15,994 nucleotides of DNA, from contig CAMLRJ010000026.1 in NCBI GenBank assembly GCA_946482345.1, forward strand, positions 1 through 15,994, read 5' to 3'. Position numbers and translations under genes: made by a program. Source of the stretch: an uncultured Cellvibrio sp. (GTDB lineage: Bacteria; Pseudomonadota; Gammaproteobacteria; Pseudomonadales; Cellvibrionaceae). Shown one piece after another: positions 14,345 to 15,994 of this stretch; within the stretch, counting starts at the first letter, position 1, and each line of letters opens with the position of its first letter. The notes under the pieces are model-generated. The model saw only the letters and a list, made by a program, of their open reading frames with translations. It did not search any database and was not told where the DNA came from.

Positions 14345-15994
14345 CTAAGGCTTGTCTGTGATCGCACTGTAGTCATCAATTTCACTGAGAATGGCTTCAA
14401 ATTGAAAATTATTTGCACACTTGATTATCTTTTCAAAAAAAAAATTTTGTGCATCATCATAAATAGCCATGTTTTTTAATTGCTCTATTTTGTTAACCAA
14501 ACCTTTTTTATGGCCTATTGCGGCAAGCCGCGCTATTTCATCCAAATCCTTGTCAGTAATCTCACCTTTTTTATCAGTAGCAATTATTTTTTCGGTCATT
14601 AATTCAGGTGCAAGTAAATTTTCATACTTCCAGGTTAAATTTAACAGTCGCCCCAGGTGATCCAATAATAATTGCAACCTTACCGGTTTGATCAGATAGG
14701 CCTGATGCAAAGGAGGAGTTTCAGTTGCTAAAGGTTCCAGTGAATTACGGCCTTCACTGGCATCTGCAGATACCATCATCACAGGTTGAAAATATCCCGC
14801 TTCACGTAATTGTTTTACCAATTCCCATCCGTTCATTTCAGGCATTGATACATCCAACATAAATAAATCAATCGCCAATCCTTTTTCACTTTCTGCTAAC
14901 AATTGCGGCAAAACCCGCTGCGGGTTTTCAATATCCACAACATCAAACCCCATGGGTAACAACATGGCTTTCATAAGCTGCCTGTGAGACGCATCATCAT
15001 CAACAACCATCAAACGTTTTATCGATTCCTGATACCCCAATATAGGTTGTTGTACCAAGGTCATAGATTGATTTTGTGTTTGTGTAATCGCCGCCAACAT
15101 CAAACTGATTTTAAATTGACTGCCTTGATCAAGCCGACTATTAACGCTGATATCACCGCCCATTATCTCTGTCAGTAATCGTGTAATGGTTAATCCCAAA
15201 CCAGTACCCGTGGTGATAGAACCTGGACGCCTGACTCTTTCAAAGGGTCTGAAAATTCTTTCCAGATTTTCCGGTGCTATACCTTCGCCCGTATCACTCA
15301 CCACAAATTCAGCCACCTGATTGCGATAACGAACACTGAAAGTCACATTACCTTTGCTGGTATATTTAATAGCATTGGATAAAAGATTAATTAATATTTG
15401 CCGCAAACGTTTTTCATCGGTTCGCACAAATTCCGGTAAAAAATCCTTGCATTCATAAATAAACATTAAACCTTTTGCTTCAGCTTGCAAACGAAACATA
15501 TTCACCAATTGTTCCAATAATAATGCGATGCGAACCTGATCCTGATGCAAATCCAATCGCCCGACTTCAATTTTGGAAATATCCAACAAGCCTTCAATTA
15601 AATCAGCCAAATGTTCACCACTGTGACGAATAACACTCAGGGCTTCACGTCTATGCGCGGGAATATCCTGGTCTTTTTCCAAAAGTTGTGCATAACCTAA
15701 AATTGCATTGAGTGGTGAACGCAATTCATGGCTAATACCGGTGAGATATCGACTCTTGGCTTGATTGGCTGACTCCGCTTCTTCTTTGGCTTTTTGCAAA
15801 GCTTGATCAGTGCGATCATGCGCTTCAATTTCTTCCATCAACAAACGGGTTTGCCTTTGTGATTCTTCCTGAGCGACCAAGCGGCTTTCATGTGCCAACA
15901 CAAACAACCAACTGACAATACCGGTCACTATTACCAACAGAAAAAATACTTTCCACAAAGTCGCTTCAAGCAAAGCCGCTGTTTCGGCAGCATC
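14345..15994 (-). CDS. Hybrid sensor histidine kinase (N-terminus beyond window)
   Basis: The frame is open to the last base, so this is the C-terminal 549 codons and the TTG near 15973 is not the start. One transmembrane helix (WKVFFLLVIVTGIVSWLFVL) is visible, then a coiled coil (HESRLVAQEE through ANQAK), a HisKA H-box (LTGISHELRSPLNAILGYAQ), and HATPase_c motifs: N-box NLLSNAIKY, G1 VSDTGEGI, F-box FRPFERV and G2 GTGLGLTI. A receiver domain follows with VVDDD, phosphoacceptor D in FMLDVSMPEMNG, and YLIKP. The last roughly 90 residues are helical and unrecognised; no clear Hpt domain is seen. The sensor portion lies outside the window, so the signal is unknown. It forms an operon with the response regulator. 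Confidence 0.92.
   Translation of the reverse strand, partial: DAAETAALLEATLWKVFFLLVIVTGIVSWLFVLAHESRLVAQEESQRQTRLLMEEIEAHDRTDQALQKAKEEAESANQAKSRYLTGISHELRSPLNAILGYAQLLEKDQDIPAHRREALSVIRHSGEHLADLIEGLLDISKIEVGRLDLHQDQVRIALLLEQLVNMFRLQAEAKGLMFIYECKDFLPEFVRTDEKRLRQILINLLSNAIKYTSKGNVTFSVRYRNQVAEFVVSDTGEGIAPENLERIFRPFERVRRPGSITTGTGLGLTITRLLTEIMGGDISVNSRLDQGSQFKISLMLAAITQTQNQSMTLVQQPILGYQESIKRLMVVDDDASHRQLMKAMLLPMGFDVVDIENPQRVLPQLLAESEKGLAIDLFMLDVSMPEMNGWELVKQLREAGYFQPVMMVSADASEGRNSLEPLATETPPLHQAYLIKPVRLQLLLDHLGRLLNLTWKYENLLAPELMTEKIIATDKKGEITDKDLDEIARLAAIGHKKGLVNKIEQLKNMAIYDDAQNFFFEKIIKCANNFQFEAILSEIDDYSAITDKP

Noticed and set aside
15973..15994. TTG at 15973 as kinase start
   Set aside because: The frame stays open to the window end, and a hybrid kinase with a membrane helix should have a sensor region upstream.

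Overview
The window looks like a gammaproteobacterial chromosome of moderate GC, most likely from a plant-polysaccharide degrader of the Cellvibrio/Saccharophagus kind. That assignment is an inference. It rests on a secreted GH115 family alpha-glucuronidase next to a large TonB-dependent receptor of the Xanthomonas/Caulobacter/Cellvibrionales carbohydrate type, and on several families of dispersed palindromic repeats. No rRNA, tRNA, CRISPR array, transposase or phage gene was seen.

Region 1 (1-4841). The window opens inside a RecB/AddA-like helicase-nuclease gene, whose coding sequence contains an in-frame 219-bp palindromic repeat element. A spacer with a MITE-like repeat (1936-2068) follows. 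Next is a minus-strand pair made of a four-helix membrane protein and a small XRE regulator. After a strongly palindromic intergenic region come a plus-strand VF530/DUF2132 small protein, two more short repeats, a GFA-family zinc protein, and an unrecognised exported protein that follows GFA after only 4 bp. A hairpin with T-tracts on both sides (4804-4841) closes this block.

Region 2 (4861-13238) is the carbohydrate locus. On the minus strand a TonB-dependent receptor (10594-7544) is followed by a Rho-independent terminator and then the GH115 enzyme (7440-4861). Divergent from the receptor is a membrane-spanning AraC-type regulator with a roughly 190-residue predicted periplasmic domain, followed by a secreted esterase-D-like alpha/beta hydrolase. 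The model is inferred: the receptor imports (methyl)glucuronic-acid-bearing xylan fragments into the periplasm, GH115 removes the uronic acid side chain, the esterase removes ester decorations, and the regulator senses a periplasmic sugar and controls the divergent promoter. The receptor-regulator intergenic region contains a perfect 12-bp direct repeat with 25-bp period and a 12-bp palindrome. The esterase ribosome binding site lies in the arm of an 11-bp hairpin.

Region 3 (13259-15994). Two further palindromic repeats separate the esterase from a convergent two-component operon: a hybrid histidine kinase whose N-terminus runs off the window, followed 15 bp later by a REC/PAS-like/LuxR response regulator. 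Nothing in the sequence ties this pair to the carbohydrate locus.

The most interesting items are the single-polypeptide transmembrane AraC sensor-regulator beside the GH115/receptor genes, and the in-frame palindromic element in the helicase-nuclease.
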